A DNA stretch of 64,000 nt. Source: Saussurea involucrata (Eukaryota; Streptophyta; Magnoliopsida; Asterales; Asteraceae). The position numbers and the translations under genes are program-made. The stretch spans positions 36,583,870 through 36,647,869 of the forward strand of contig CM066317.1 of the NCBI GenBank assembly GCA_033807775.1. The letters run 5' to 3'. Position 1 is the stretch's first letter, and the number at the start of each line of letters is the position of its first letter. The notes beneath the pieces are model-generated. The model ran no database searches, had not been told where the DNA came from, and saw nothing but the letters and a program-made list of their open reading frames with translations. Positions 20,752 to 31,545 of this stretch are shown here, piece after piece.

Positions 20752-22961
20752 TTAGTTTGACTTGGGTACCCATTTCATCATGTGTACACACTTGTCAGTG
20801 GGGGTAGAGGAGGTGAAAGGTTCAGCAGTCTTCGCAGCATTTGAAGATTCAGCTTTGTCAGTTTTCACTTTGGTTAATTTCTTAACCTCAGTGGTCTTCT
20901 TTGCCTTGGGGGCATTAATCTTCACCTTAGCTGTCTTTTCAGCTTTGGTGGCTGTGGGGCACTTACTAGCAACATGATTTGTAAGTCCACAGTGATAACA
21001 TTTTCTATAACTAAAAGTAGCTTTAGGACCATTTGCATGCTTAACCGTTAATTTTAAATGAGCAGGGCCAGCACCAAGTATACCTTTGGCATTTGAAATG
21101 GGAGGAACTATCAGTTCTTCGGATTTCTTACCAAAAATATTCACTTTAATTCTAGGAGTAGATCGCTGAATAAATCCAGGGATCTTGTTCTTAGAAGTAG
21201 AGGGATAATCACTGAAGCTTTAGAAGCGTTCAGCTTAGGTACAAAAGTACCCTTCTGAGGTTTTGGATAAATAATTTTCTCTTTACCTTTAGAAACTAAG
21301 GTAGAGATTTCCTCAGGGATAGGAGTTTTTGAAGAGGAACACTGAGAAGATGAAGTGTCAGGGATAGAGGAGACAAACATTCCAAACTTAAGCATGGAAT
21401 TATCAGTGGTTGGTTTTTCAGTGTCAGCTTTATAACCAAGACCACGTTTGTCATTCAGAGGAATCTGAGATTTAATTATCTCAGTGATCGTTGTTGAGGA
21501 TTTACACCATCCTTCAACAGTAGCTTTTTCAACTTTTAATGCAGCGATAGCTTCTTCGCGTTCGATTTTGACTAGCTGATTTATATGAACTTGATCTCTT
21601 AAATCTTCTTCAATTTTAGAAAGCTTTTCTATTTGAAGGTGACAGTTTTTAAGTTGTTCAGCGAAATCAAGGTTTTGATTTTCAACAACAGTTTTGCCAT
21701 TCATGGCTTCATATAAACTCATAGTCAGGAGATCGATCTTTCGAAGACTATCAGCTTCATCAATATCTGAAATATTGGTAAAGAAAGAAGGTGATACCTT
21801 GGTAGCAGAGATTGAAGTAGAGGGAATGTCAGACTTTTCTTCCTCATCTTCGATTTTGGCCATGAGACAGAGATTGGCTTCATCATCATCTTCAGAATCA
21901 GATGATTCTTCTTCATCAGAGGCAGCCCAATCATAGTCGGCCATCAGGCCTTTGCCTTTCTTCTTAAAGCCTTTCAGCTTTGCATACCTTTCTTTCAGCT
22001 TGGTGTACTTTTCATCTCTAGACCTGGGGTTAGAGGATTTCTTGGAGAAAGCTGAGTTTCTAAAAACTTTCTTTGACCTGCACTCGCTAGCAAAATGTCC
22101 TATCTTTTCACAATTATAGCAAGTAGCAGTAGCCTTATCAACAGGAGTTGATGATCTTGGATTGTCAGTGATAGCAAGAGGTTTGTTCTTTCTGAAATTT
22201 TTCTTTTTGGCGAATCTCTTGAACTTATTAGATAGGAGAGCCATAGATTCATCAAGATCTGAAGAGTCAGGATCTGATAAGCATTCAGAGTTAGTCTCCA
22301 ACTCAGTGATAGTGATAGTTGATCACTGAGTGGAAGGTGACTCTGAGATTAAAGCAACAGGGGTGCTTTTGGAATATTTTACAAGATTCTTCTTAAGATG
22401 ACTCGACTGCTCATGATTGAGCATCGTGCCATATAAGGTAGAAAGAGTCATTGATTTTAGATCCTTTGACAGCTTGAGACACATTGAATAACTGTCCCAG
22501 CTTTCAGGTAAACATTCTAAGAACTTTGTTAGAACTTCAAAGTTAGAATATTCCTTACCAACGGTTTTCAGATCTATTATTAAACAATTAAACCGCTGAT
22601 GTACTTCAGAGAGAGACTCATTCTTACCACAAATGAAGCTTTCGTACTGTCTTACCAGGTTGATCTTTCGTGAGTCCTGGACTTCAGATGTACCTTCATA
22701 CTGAACACAGATTGTGTCCCACATGGCTTTGGAGGTTTTCAGGTTCATGACTGAATGGTAGACTTAGTCAGGAAAAGGCATGGAAAGAATGGATATGGCT
22801 TTGGTGTCGATAGCCACTTTCTTCTTGTCTTCATCAGTCCACATATGAATTTCCTTGGGAATCATCCTATTTTTCCATAGATTGAAGTTATCTCTGGAAA
22901 ATCTGGGAGGTTTTGCAAGAGAACCATTATCAATATAGTTTGTGTTTGTGTTAGTAGCCAT
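20752..22961 (-). pseudogene. gag: Copia gag of A2
   Basis: Starts at ATG 22961 (MATNTNTNYIDNGSLAKPP). It has the UBN2-type Copia gag body, then two CCHC zinc knuckles: CYNCEKIGHFASEC (about 22085-22130) and CYHCGLTNHVASKC (about 20955-21000). The A3 gag shows that 42 codons after WKNRM are missing here in frame. Further damage: TAA at 22764-22766, TGA at 22323-22325 and a frameshift between about 21141 and 21230. The natural gag stop is TAA at 20752-20754. Gag forms particles and packages the RNA; this copy is inactive. Confidence 0.88.
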
Positions 22962-23030
22962 TATGAGAAATAGCAAGGAAGAGAAAAGATTAGTATAAGC
23001 AAGATCTTGTTTATGAGATTAAACAAATCC

Positions 23031-23042
23031 GCTCTGATACCA
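23031..23042 (-). promoter_or_regulatory. Primer binding site of A2 (tRNA-iMet)
   Basis: The minus strand reads TGGTATCAGAGC two bases inside the 5' LTR. Confidence 0.93.
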
Positions 23043-23044
23043 CT

Positions 23045-23981
23045 TGTTGGTCCCCAGAGGGTTATACAAGTTTGTAGAAGGGGGGTTGAATACAAACACA
23101 CAGATTTTTACTTTCTAAATTGTTTATTGATATAATCAAACAATTTACAACTTGTTGCGGAACAAGATTAAGGACTAAGCCTAATCTAAACAAGTTAAGA
23201 ACACTAAGTTTCTTGCACTAGAATTAAGACAGAAAGGAGATAAGAATATTAAAGATAAATATTCTAACACTAAGAGAGAAAGAAGAAGATGGCCGAGCAC
23301 TTCATTTCTGAAGTAAGGTTCTTCTTATATACTGCATGCATTTAATGCATGGCAGTATTGCTTTACACATGGCAGCAGCTGATTGGTTGCATGGGTTGAC
23401 CTTTGTAGACAACCTTAGTAGCCGCATGGTGTACAGTGTAGAATCAGAGTTGTTGTACGATTCTGGACAGAAGGGATGTCTGTTCTGACACTTCGTACGA
23501 AGACGTGCAAGGGGGAAAGACAAAAGTAACTTGTAGAGTAGACCTCATGATCAGCGCTTGTTGAACAGTACTTTATCAGCGAGTGACAAAGCTCAACAAT
23601 CGCTGAAATCTTCTACTTGATACTTCACGTTGTGTGGACAGGTCTTGGCTTCGCTGATATCCGCATCGGTTCATTAGTAGACTTTGTCGCTGGTTCTTGG
23701 GCTTGATCTTCAACTTCAGCGTAGAACCTTTGTTGATGTGAAACTTGTCTTCAGGGATTATAAGTAAACGATTAAACTATCAGCGATCACCAAAAGTACT
23801 GAACAGGCTCAGGGCTTTATGGATGAACAGAGTTCACTGAATGGTAAAATTAAAGAACAAGAGTTTCCTATCAGCGGTACTATATTAGCGATAGTGAAAC
23901 TCTAATACATATTGTCTATTTACAATTTTCACTAGGTGTTTAAAAGGGTCATTATCAAATCACTGAATGTTTGGATCAACA
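23045..23981 (-). repeat. 5' LTR of A2 (937 bp)
   Basis: Partner of 2153-3090. TATATAAG (minus) lies at 23324-23331. Seven TCAGCG/CGCTGA hexamers remain in U3 (23550-23895); two of the nine in the partner LTR are mutated here (TTCACTGA near 23833, TATTAGCGA near 23885). Confidence 0.93.
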
Positions 23982-23986
23982 AGAAC

Positions 23987-26867
23987 ACTGGGCGCGAAGG
24001 CCCTAAGAAGAAGCTCACTACTGTTCCCAAGAACAAGATGCCATCCGAAGTAAACTTCATCTTCGCCCACGTGATAAGCTGCATGACAGCGAAGCACGGC
24101 TCCACTGACCAGGCTTCAAAGCCTCAGTACCTGATAGCCTATGCTCTCCTCAAAGGCCTCCATGTCGACTACGCCAAAATCATCTTCGGCGATATGATGG
24201 AAAGAGTCGAAGCTCTTGACCACCCCAATGCAGTTCCATACCCCCATTTCCTCAACGCCATCTTCGCCTATGGCCTGAAAGAAGACTACCCCAAGCAGGG
24301 TGACCTGAAACTCTCTCAGGTTGGCCTAAAAGTTCTTGACTTCAAGCCGGTCCCCAACGAGGTACGTCTCTCTACTTTACTCTCTCTTCTCCACACTCCC
24401 TCAACTTCTTCTACTTCAGTGGCTACCTCAACGGCAGCGGTAATCCCAACCATTGACACCCAGGCCACTACAACCATCTCTTCTAAGAAAAGAAAACATT
24501 CTGATAACCCACTTGGCACCCATAAGACCATGAAGATTTCCATGGAGAAGCCCAAGCCTTCCCAGGCTGAAGACACAACGTGTGTCTCTTCACAGGCCAC
24601 GCTGGACGATTTCGTGACCATCTTCGTCACATCCGCTGAAACCACCCCTTCTTCAACCGTTCCAGTGAATCCATTCACTGAAACTTTCTTGGACGAGAAC
24701 CAAACTTCCACAGCACCTCAAAGCGTTGCTGAGAGGATTTCCAGCGGAGCCAACGATGAAACTGCTACCACTACCCCCTTCTCAACCTTCTCTTCTCCCT
24801 CCACTTCTTTCATCTATACCATGGCACCCTCAATGCCATTGATAACGCTAACGGACTCAGCCGCTACAACCCTCCAACACATGATGCAGCAGAACGTTGG
24901 ACCTGTAGAGTCGTCCTTTGAATACGATTTGGAGCATCATTCTGGGTATCGTGACATCCACTCCTTCTCCAACCCGCCTACAGGTATCCCAAACACCATA
25001 TCTCTCTCTAGACCCCAAACTTTTGAGCTTTCCTTAGCTCACAAGTTGTCTACTTTTTCAGGTCCAAACTTGGGCACAATCAGCACTTCCCTCAAGGAAA
25101 TAGCTGATAAAGGGATGACACTCACCACCACCATCTCCAACAACTCTTCAGCGGTTACAGACGCTGGAGAGGCCCTGAAGGAGATTTCCAACGTTGTCAA
25201 GGACAAAGCCTCATCCGCTGACTTCATCAAAGTAGATGGAGGACGGACAACAGTGAAGACCGCCATCGTCACCAACACCTCCAACATCAACAAACTGGCC
25301 ACCGCTGTCACTGATCTCTCTACTGGGATTTCATCTCTCAGTGTTGAGGTAAGTTCTCTAAAGACCAACTTTACCGGTCTACAAGGTGAGGTGAGTAGCC
25401 TTACAACTGAAGTCACTGATGTCAAAACACTTCTCCCCAAGATCCTCGAGAAAATGGATGCTCTCACTGTACCTACATCTCACTTCTCCCAAGCTAATAG
25501 GGAGAAGATGGAGATAGCACTGGACTTTATTCTTCAAGGCATCCCTGCTATTTCTAGCATGGAAGACAGAATGGTAGTGGTGGAATACCAAGTTGGGATC
25601 TCTGTCCCAGAAGACAGGGATCCTAATGCTGCTGCTACTTCCATTCCCTCCCCCACCCATTCAGCGGAAGAGGGGGAGAAGATCGAAGATCAAGGCCTTC
25701 CCCTAAATGTTGAGGGGGAGGAAGAAAAGAATGAAGAAGAAAAGAATTAAGACCCTCAAGAATCTGATCATCCTGAGGGAACCGCTGAAAGTCCCTCTCC
25801 ATCAGAGGGGGAGCAAGGCGAAGTCCTGACTCATGCCTCAGCGAACATCACTGTAAATCTTTCTTCTGAGGGTGAGGATGAGGAAGAAGATGATGAAGAC
25901 GTCGACATCCCTGACAACGAACCATCATCGTCTCCAAAAGATGATGATGAGGATGATGATGACGATGATGATGAAGACGACGACGAATTTGTTTTCAAAC
26001 GTGCAGCGACCAAAGCTTCTGCAGCAATCAGAACCCCAGCTCAGAAAGGGGTATCTATCAACGAACTAGGGGAGGGGACCAAGGCGAAATCCCCAGCGAA
26101 GCCAGTCAACAAAAAAAACAAAAGGGCCTCACCACTGATAACTTGGCCATTCTCTTGAAAAAGCCAACGTGCCAGGTACTTTATACATTTTTCCCTTACT
26201 CTGCATCCCTCCTCTATCCCTTCTCAATCTCAATCCTTCTCACTCTCAAACCTCTAAACACATAGCTGTCTCCTTTCTCTATCTTTTTCTCCTCAAATGA
26301 TTTAACTCTATCGATCATTTTGTTTCAGCTAGTCCTCTCCCCTGCTTGAGGGTCAAGCTGAAGCACCTCAACATACTACTCCAATAATCCCAGCTATAAG
26401 AGCTGATGACCTACTGCAAATAATCCCAGTCCCTTTAGATACTGATGAATTTGATGAAGAATAAGAGCTGCTCTCTCATCCCAACAGACCTTCCTTGGCT
26501 CCTCAAAAGCCAAGAGAAGATGAAAGAAGAAAAAGAGCAGCGATGATCCAACAGCTAGAAGATCAGCGTATTGTCCCTCCACACCTAGGCTGCTTGTCAA
26601 ATCGGGAAATCTCTGAAGCGCTCAAAGCTGAACAACTCCTGGATGAACAAAAGAAGGTTGAACAGAAAGACAAAGAATACACCTTAGAACTCATTCAACG
26701 TTCAGTCAAGGATCCAGACCTGAAAAGGTTTCATATAGCTGTTCAACGAAAGCTGATCAAAGATGCACAGAAGACCAGTCAAGAGAAAACAAAGGTCGGT
26801 AATTCTACTATGACCTGGTGTAAACAGAGGTGCCACTACAGAAGTCACGGCTCAAGGATAAAATCTG
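23987..26867 (+). pseudogene. Envelope-like ORF of SIRE A1, 3' part (exon 1 end, intron, exon 2 start)
   Basis: Continues 1667-2152 in phase. It encodes MPSEVNFIFAHVISCMTAK, the VPYPHFLNAIF core, an NLS-like cluster SSKKRKHS (about 24480-24503), long Ser/Thr/Val-rich segments with heptad-like spacing (25060-25480), GGGGGAG-bearing acidic repeats (25665-25815) and an Asp-rich run (25940-25985). Stop TAA lies at 25748-25750, and a frameshift at the A run near 26110-26125. Exon 1 ends CAG at 26175. Exon 2 (from 26333) is in phase with the Lys/Glu-rich MAPQKPREDERRKR stretch at 26495; its TAA near 26461 is a further lesion. The LTR of element B cuts homology at about 26867, so the C-terminal modules seen in A2 are missing here. 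Confidence 0.72.
26176..26332 (+). other. Coding intron of the A1 envelope-like gene (157 bp)
   Basis: GTACTTTATAC after CCAG, and an AT/pyrimidine-rich body ending TTTCAGCTAG. Using the CTAG end, phase is preserved between the flanking reading frames; using the TTTCAG four bases earlier, it is not. A2 keeps CTAG while its TTTCAG is mutated. Inferred from frame and conservation. Confidence 0.6.
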
Positions 26868-27117
26868 TGTGAATCCCAGATTAACAAGTGCAATACGATG
26901 AATCAACACAATTCAGTATGAATATCACAAATCACTTCGATTGATAAACATAAAGATGAATAGCAGTAGCCGTATAATAGGTATTTAGGAAAACTGTGTT
27001 TAGGTCATTAACCCTAAACAAGGATTAAAGCAAACTATTTATATCCTTAAAAGGATATTTACAAGATATGGCAAATATAGTGCCTCAACTTCTATTCAAC
27101 TAACATGAGACCTAACA
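26868..27117 (-). repeat. 3' LTR of element B (about 250 bp)
   Basis: On the minus strand it begins TGTTAGGTCTC at 27117 next to a PPT, has TATAAATAG near 27038-27046 and ends GGGATTCACA at 26868 (or ...CACACA at 26866). The second LTR is outside the window, so the outer end is uncertain by about two bases. Confidence 0.65.
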
Positions 27118-27226
27118 ATCTCCCCCCTTTGAATTGAAGTTCGATCTCACGCCAGTTAGGGACATAACGCTTTCGGATAGCGAACAAAATCTCGAAGTGC
27201 CGGATGGATTTTCTGAATTCCAGCCT
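27118..27226 (-). promoter_or_regulatory. Polypurine tract and 3' untranslated stretch of B
   Basis: AAAGGGGGGAGAT (minus) directly adjoins the LTR start TGTTAGG. The rest of the segment is non-coding between the TAA of the envelope-like ORF and the PPT. Confidence 0.75.
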
Positions 27227-30200
27227 TTATTCAATCGCCTTGAGGAGCTCTTTGGCAAGATATTTTCGGATATTCGCGTAGTTCTCTGATGAGTCTCTTT
27301 CTTCTTCTTCAATGATCTTCTGCAGCATGTTCTGAACTTTCATCAAAGTTCCCTCACTGAATTTGTGCACCTCGCTGATTCTCATGAACCGTTTCTCCCC
27401 TTTGTCATTCAGATACACGATCCCTGTTTCTGGTTTGGGCAGGAGAGTATGTACCTGTACGTCTTCAGTACCAGGAAGATTCAGATTGGGCTTCAGAATG
27501 TTGATCTTCTTCTGATTGCTTTCTAAACGCAGCTGAAAATCGTTGATGTACGCGAGGGTGATAGTGCACTTCATGAATCTCTTTAATGTCTCGAGGGCTT
27601 TGGTGTATGGCAACGGTCGGATGGTACGGGTCTTCATCTCTTTCAGTAATACCGGGAAGTCATTCAGATTCAAATGTCTGAAGTCGGCTTCCGAGAATAC
27701 CCATTCCTTTCCGTCATCCCTTTTAACCATGAAAACAGGGAACCATACACTTAGAACTTTGTCTGACACGATCTTCATGATTTCGGTTATTTTGTGTCTC
27801 GTTCGGACTTTGTGGACCATTCTGCTTCTCTTTATAACTTCCAAGTACTGTGAACGAACTTGATCTTTCAGAAATGAGACCCCATGGCACATAACCGAGT
27901 TAAGAGGCCTAATCCAGTGAGCACATATCTTCTTCTGTGATTCCTCCAAGTATGGAACCAAGATTCGGACTCTCTCCCAACGAACTGGTTGAGCAGGTTG
28001 GGGTTGAGCCGTTTCCAGGTCTGGAGTTGGATGTTCGGATGTACCTGCAGTATCGTGTAGGTCGTGATGTGATATAGATACCTGTTCGCTCTGAAGGAGG
28101 AACTGGTCGTAGTCGTCGTTGTTCATGAACTCGTCTTCATCAGAGAAATTCCAAAGAGCATCCGTCTCTGATTGGATGGCTAGCACTGCTTTCTCTCTCC
28201 ATTCTCTTTCTAATTCTGGATTGCCATCAGAGTCCTCATCAATTAATTCTAGGACTGGCCTTTTTGGAACAGTCAGCATTAAGATCTCTTCTGGTTGTCC
28301 CTCGGGCTTTTCAACCATTGGGTCTGCTGACTCTGCACTGATTCTCTGACCAGTGTAGATAGATCCATATCCTGAACCATCTCTGAGTCTTCTGGCTGTT
28401 GGTGTGGTTCAGTTGGAGTAGGAGTCTTGGATGGTAGTACTGTCTCTGAGGTTGACAACTCGGCCAGTCTTAGTCTTTTCTCCCCCTCATGTTGGTCAGG
28501 ATCCTCCTGATCATCATGTCTTCGTTTGGAGCCATGTGCTTGACCCTTAAACGTGTTCTCTAAGCTGGCAACCCTCTCAGATAAGGTTTCGAGGGTGCGT
28601 TGGACATCGGTTAAGGTTGTTGTAAGTGTATCAAGCTTTTTGTTTATTTGGGTTTGGGCATCTGTATTGGTGATCAGGGGTTGTGTTTGGACTTGTGAGT
28701 GTAGAATACTCACTAAATAGGCTTCATAGGAGGCGTCTGTGTTGGATTAGGACAGGAGCTTATCGAGGAGTGTGGCTTTGAGTGCCTCGATGCTTATGTT
28801 CTGCAAGTTCGGGGTTGGGTGAGGAAGTTTGATCTGTGGTTGTGAAGGGGGATCTGTTGTAGCTGCTTCCTTTCCCTTTATGGACCTCTTGATGAAATCC
28901 ATCTCCTCTGATAGGTTTTTCAATATCTCTGCTTGGACAGCCTTTAAGGCACCGTCCAGAGTTTCCTTGGAGACGAACTCCGGGACACTAACACCTAGAG
29001 CACTTAGCTTACCAGTTGTAGTAACTACGGTGGATTGCACCGCAGTACCGCCTGCACTCACGGTTGGCTTGATGGTATCCCTGGCAGGTCTTCCACCCTG
29101 TCCTTGTAAGCCACTAAAAGGTAGACTTACTCTGGGTGTTCCGGTCGAGTCACGAAGAATCTCGACGATAGCAGTTGATGAGACCTGTGTCATATCCAAA
29201 GAAATAATATCTGCAAATGGATCTAGACTCGATTGTGCGCCCAAAGAAGTCGAGAACCGGGCTGGTGTTCTCTCGTTTCAACACCGGAACTCTCCAAGTG
29301 AGGAACCGGTGGCAGATGTGCTATGTCCCTGTGAGAAGTTGAAACAATTTTCTTTTGAGAGGAGACTGAGTGGCTGGTTGGGGTGTGCAAATGCGTTGCT
29401 AGGCCCACGACGTCTTGTTCAATACCCTGTTGCAACAAATGCGACGGGGTAGTGGATGTGGCTGCCTGGCTAAATGGTTGGGAGCAACATGAGTAGATTG
29501 CTCCATCACTCTAACACTCTCGTTCTTTTTCTTGCTTCTCCTTTCATGCACTTGCTCACTTGTACCTTCTTTTTCTACTTCAACTCCCTCCGCTCTCCTT
29601 ATCTCTTCCGATATGGCCACGGTTCGGGGTGTGGGTTCTATGCGGAACTGGTCATCGTTGTTGTCATCTGACTCAATTGACTCACTTCCTGATTCGTCGG
29701 ACCCTGACTCAGAACCGGATTCTGACCCTGATTCGGATCCCGACTCTGAGCCCGAGGCGGACTCGGAAGCTGATCCGGTATATGAGCCGGACTCAGAGCT
29801 GGAAGAGGAGGCTGCCTCTTCTTGGGCTTGTTCGCGTATGATGTCTTCCACTACCACCTCATGCAATTCGGGTTCGTTGTCTTGAGGCTGGATAGATGCA
29901 CGTGGTGGAGTGGGTGGGTGTCGTGACGAGCTAGCATCGCGTATGGACCTTTCAGCACTGCCCACGCCTCGTCCCCTCACAAAATGTTCTCTCATCACGC
30001 CCTGTTCGGGAGCCCCTGCTCGCCGAACCCTGCCACCTCTAGTACGTGGACCCTCACGTCTCTCAAGGCACTCTCCTTGGGCAGGTCCTGCCAGATCTGG
30101 CTGGACCATCGGAGCGACTAAGTTATTCTCACGCCTATAAGCTATCACACTAAGTGCCGATTGGTCTGCGATAGCTAGCAAGTCATTGTGTATCAGCCTA

Positions 30201-30997
30201 GGGTCTAGGTCCTGGATCACCTGTTTGTTCTGGATCCTAGTCATTCGGGTTGAGAGCATTACCTCGTGATTGGCGCACCGAGGAATCGTAAGGTCTGCAG
30301 CCATGAAATGGGCGACGATAAGCTGCAGGAATCTCGGAAATGGCAGCAACGTGAGGTGCTTACGGCGCTCCTTCTTCTCGACCTTTTCTAGTTGTTCGGT
30401 CCAAAGAATGGACGCATAGTCGGTGTGTTGGTTGTATACTATGCCGTGGAACAGTCTGAGCAGGTTGACTGTCGTCTGATCTATGCCTTTGTTGATGGAT
30501 GATAAGCACATGTTCAGGATAGTGAACAAGGTGTACCATACCGGTTGAAGATATATTCTGGAGAAGCGCGAAGGATGGTTAAGCTCGGTAGCATATCCAA
30601 GAGCGCGCAGTTCTTGGCACAGAACTGCATCAGAGACTGTAGCATTAAATGTAACTCGGCCTGGAATGGTTTTCGCCTCTTGAAGATCGAGGATCTGGTG
30701 CAAGAGGTCTCGAGTAATGAGCATTGGGGTGTCAGCAATACGGCCTTGGATGTCGAACTCTTGGCCGCGTGCAACTGAGGTGAGGGACCTCCAGAGTTGT
30801 TGCACGTACACGGTTGGAACGTTTGCGATGGCCGTCAAAGCTCAGTTGAGAGTGTGGTGCTTGAGGATTTCCACGATGACCGGGCATTGACAGATGATGT
30901 TTGATGTGTCTAAATGGAAGTTGTTTGGGAGGAGTGGTAGGTTTGGACCAGCAGGGAGTAGAGGGGCATCGCCTTGGGGTTGGTTTGGTTGTGCCAT
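27227..30997 (-). pseudogene. Envelope-like ORF of element B
   Basis: Read from ATG 30997 (MAQPNQPQG) to TAA at 27227, about 1250 codons. Modules: VYVQQLWRSLTSVA, DLLHQILDL, a core resembling SIRE-A (LNMCLSSINKG...LFHGIVYNQHTDYASI...LLPFPRFLQLIV), a basic/Ser-Glu-rich region with GSESGSE repeats (29680-29800), a coiled-coil-like stretch (28550-28720), an NLS-like cluster GSKRRH...EKRLRL (about 28460-28535), and C-terminal modules VKRDDGKEWVFSEADFRHLN and GIVYLNDKGEKRFMRISEV. Damage: TGA near codon 52 (about 30842) and frame changes near 29399-29244, 28747-28713 and 28318. No signal peptide or membrane helix is visible. The C-terminal resemblance to SIRE A2 is by eye. Function unknown. Confidence 0.72.
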
Positions 30998-31204
30998 GAT
31001 CGTACCTGTTAAAGACCAAAAAGTGTTGAGTTTTCATGGCATGTATTACTCAAAGGCGTGTCTCGGGGATCGTATTCTCGGATTTGAGAAACACCGAGAG
31101 TCGAGTATGGCCGAAACAGATCACTAGCAGGGTCTTGGGGATCCTGGAGTGCAAACATTAAGTGTAAGGCCAACTTTACTCAGACAAATAGATATTAAAA
31201 AAAT

Positions 31205-31470
31205 CAATCCTGGAACCACCTAAGATCCGGAACCGGATAGGAATCGGAACCGGAATAGGGACCGAAACCGGAACCGGAAGGTAGTCCGGAACCGATGCAT
31301 TCCGGATCCGGAACTCTACTCAGACCGGGACTCAAACACAAACCGGGACTCAAACACAAACCGGAACTCAAACCGGAACTTACCGGGACGCATATACCGC
31401 AACCGGAGTCGGTCCGGGAGATGACGATAGTCGCAACTCCGGATCCGAGTCCGGTAAACCCATATCGGTT
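31205..31470. repeat. CCGG/AACCGG-rich degenerate array in the B leader
   Basis: About fifteen or more CCGG sites occur in some 265 bp, mostly as AACCGGAA or CCGGAACCGG, with a partial tandem unit (AACCGGGACTCAAACACA) near 31325-31375. A smaller cluster lies at 52270-52322 on the other side of Tekay-2. No coding function. Confidence 0.75.
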
Positions 31471-31545
31471 CTAAACGATACCAAACTCAAAATAAAATCA
31501 TCGTACCTCGAAATCGATGGTCGTGAGAGAATCAAACAGCCGATT

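Larger units (their letters stand above)
2153..23981 (-). mobile_element. SIRE-type Copia element A2, complete with both LTRs
   Basis: LTRs at 2153-3090 and 23045-23981 end in TGTTG...CAACA and are flanked by the TSD AGAAC (2148-2152 and 23982-23986). In element order the minus strand holds 5' LTR, PBS, gag, pol, internal promoter, envelope-like gene, PPT and 3' LTR. With nested Tekay-1 and its duplication removed, the element is about 12.8 kb, in the size range known for Sireviruses. The LTRs differ at roughly 33 of about 938 positions by eye. Gag, pol and the envelope-like gene all carry stops or frameshifts, so the copy is dead. Confidence 0.93.
1401..26867 (+). mobile_element. SIRE-type Copia element A1, envelope-like region only, split by A2
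   Basis: Two blocks, 1401-2152 and 23987-26867, form one collinear segment once A2 and one copy of its AGAAC duplication are removed. They hold the envelope-like gene of a Sirevirus-like Copia element of the same family as A2 and A3. No A1 gag, pol or LTR is in the window. Its upstream part is displaced by element D, and its 3' end is cut by the LTR of element B at about 26868. It is the oldest layer of the nest. Confidence 0.7.

Noticed and set aside
25872..26069. Possible separate acidic protein gene with long Asp runs
   Set aside because: It is the acidic linker of the A1 envelope-like ORF, matched by the A2 segment near 14000-14110.
28829..29452. A 207-codon plus-strand ORF opposite the B envelope-like gene
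   Set aside because: It is a shadow of the minus-strand reading frame, with biased Ser/Pro/Cys composition and no recognisable domain.
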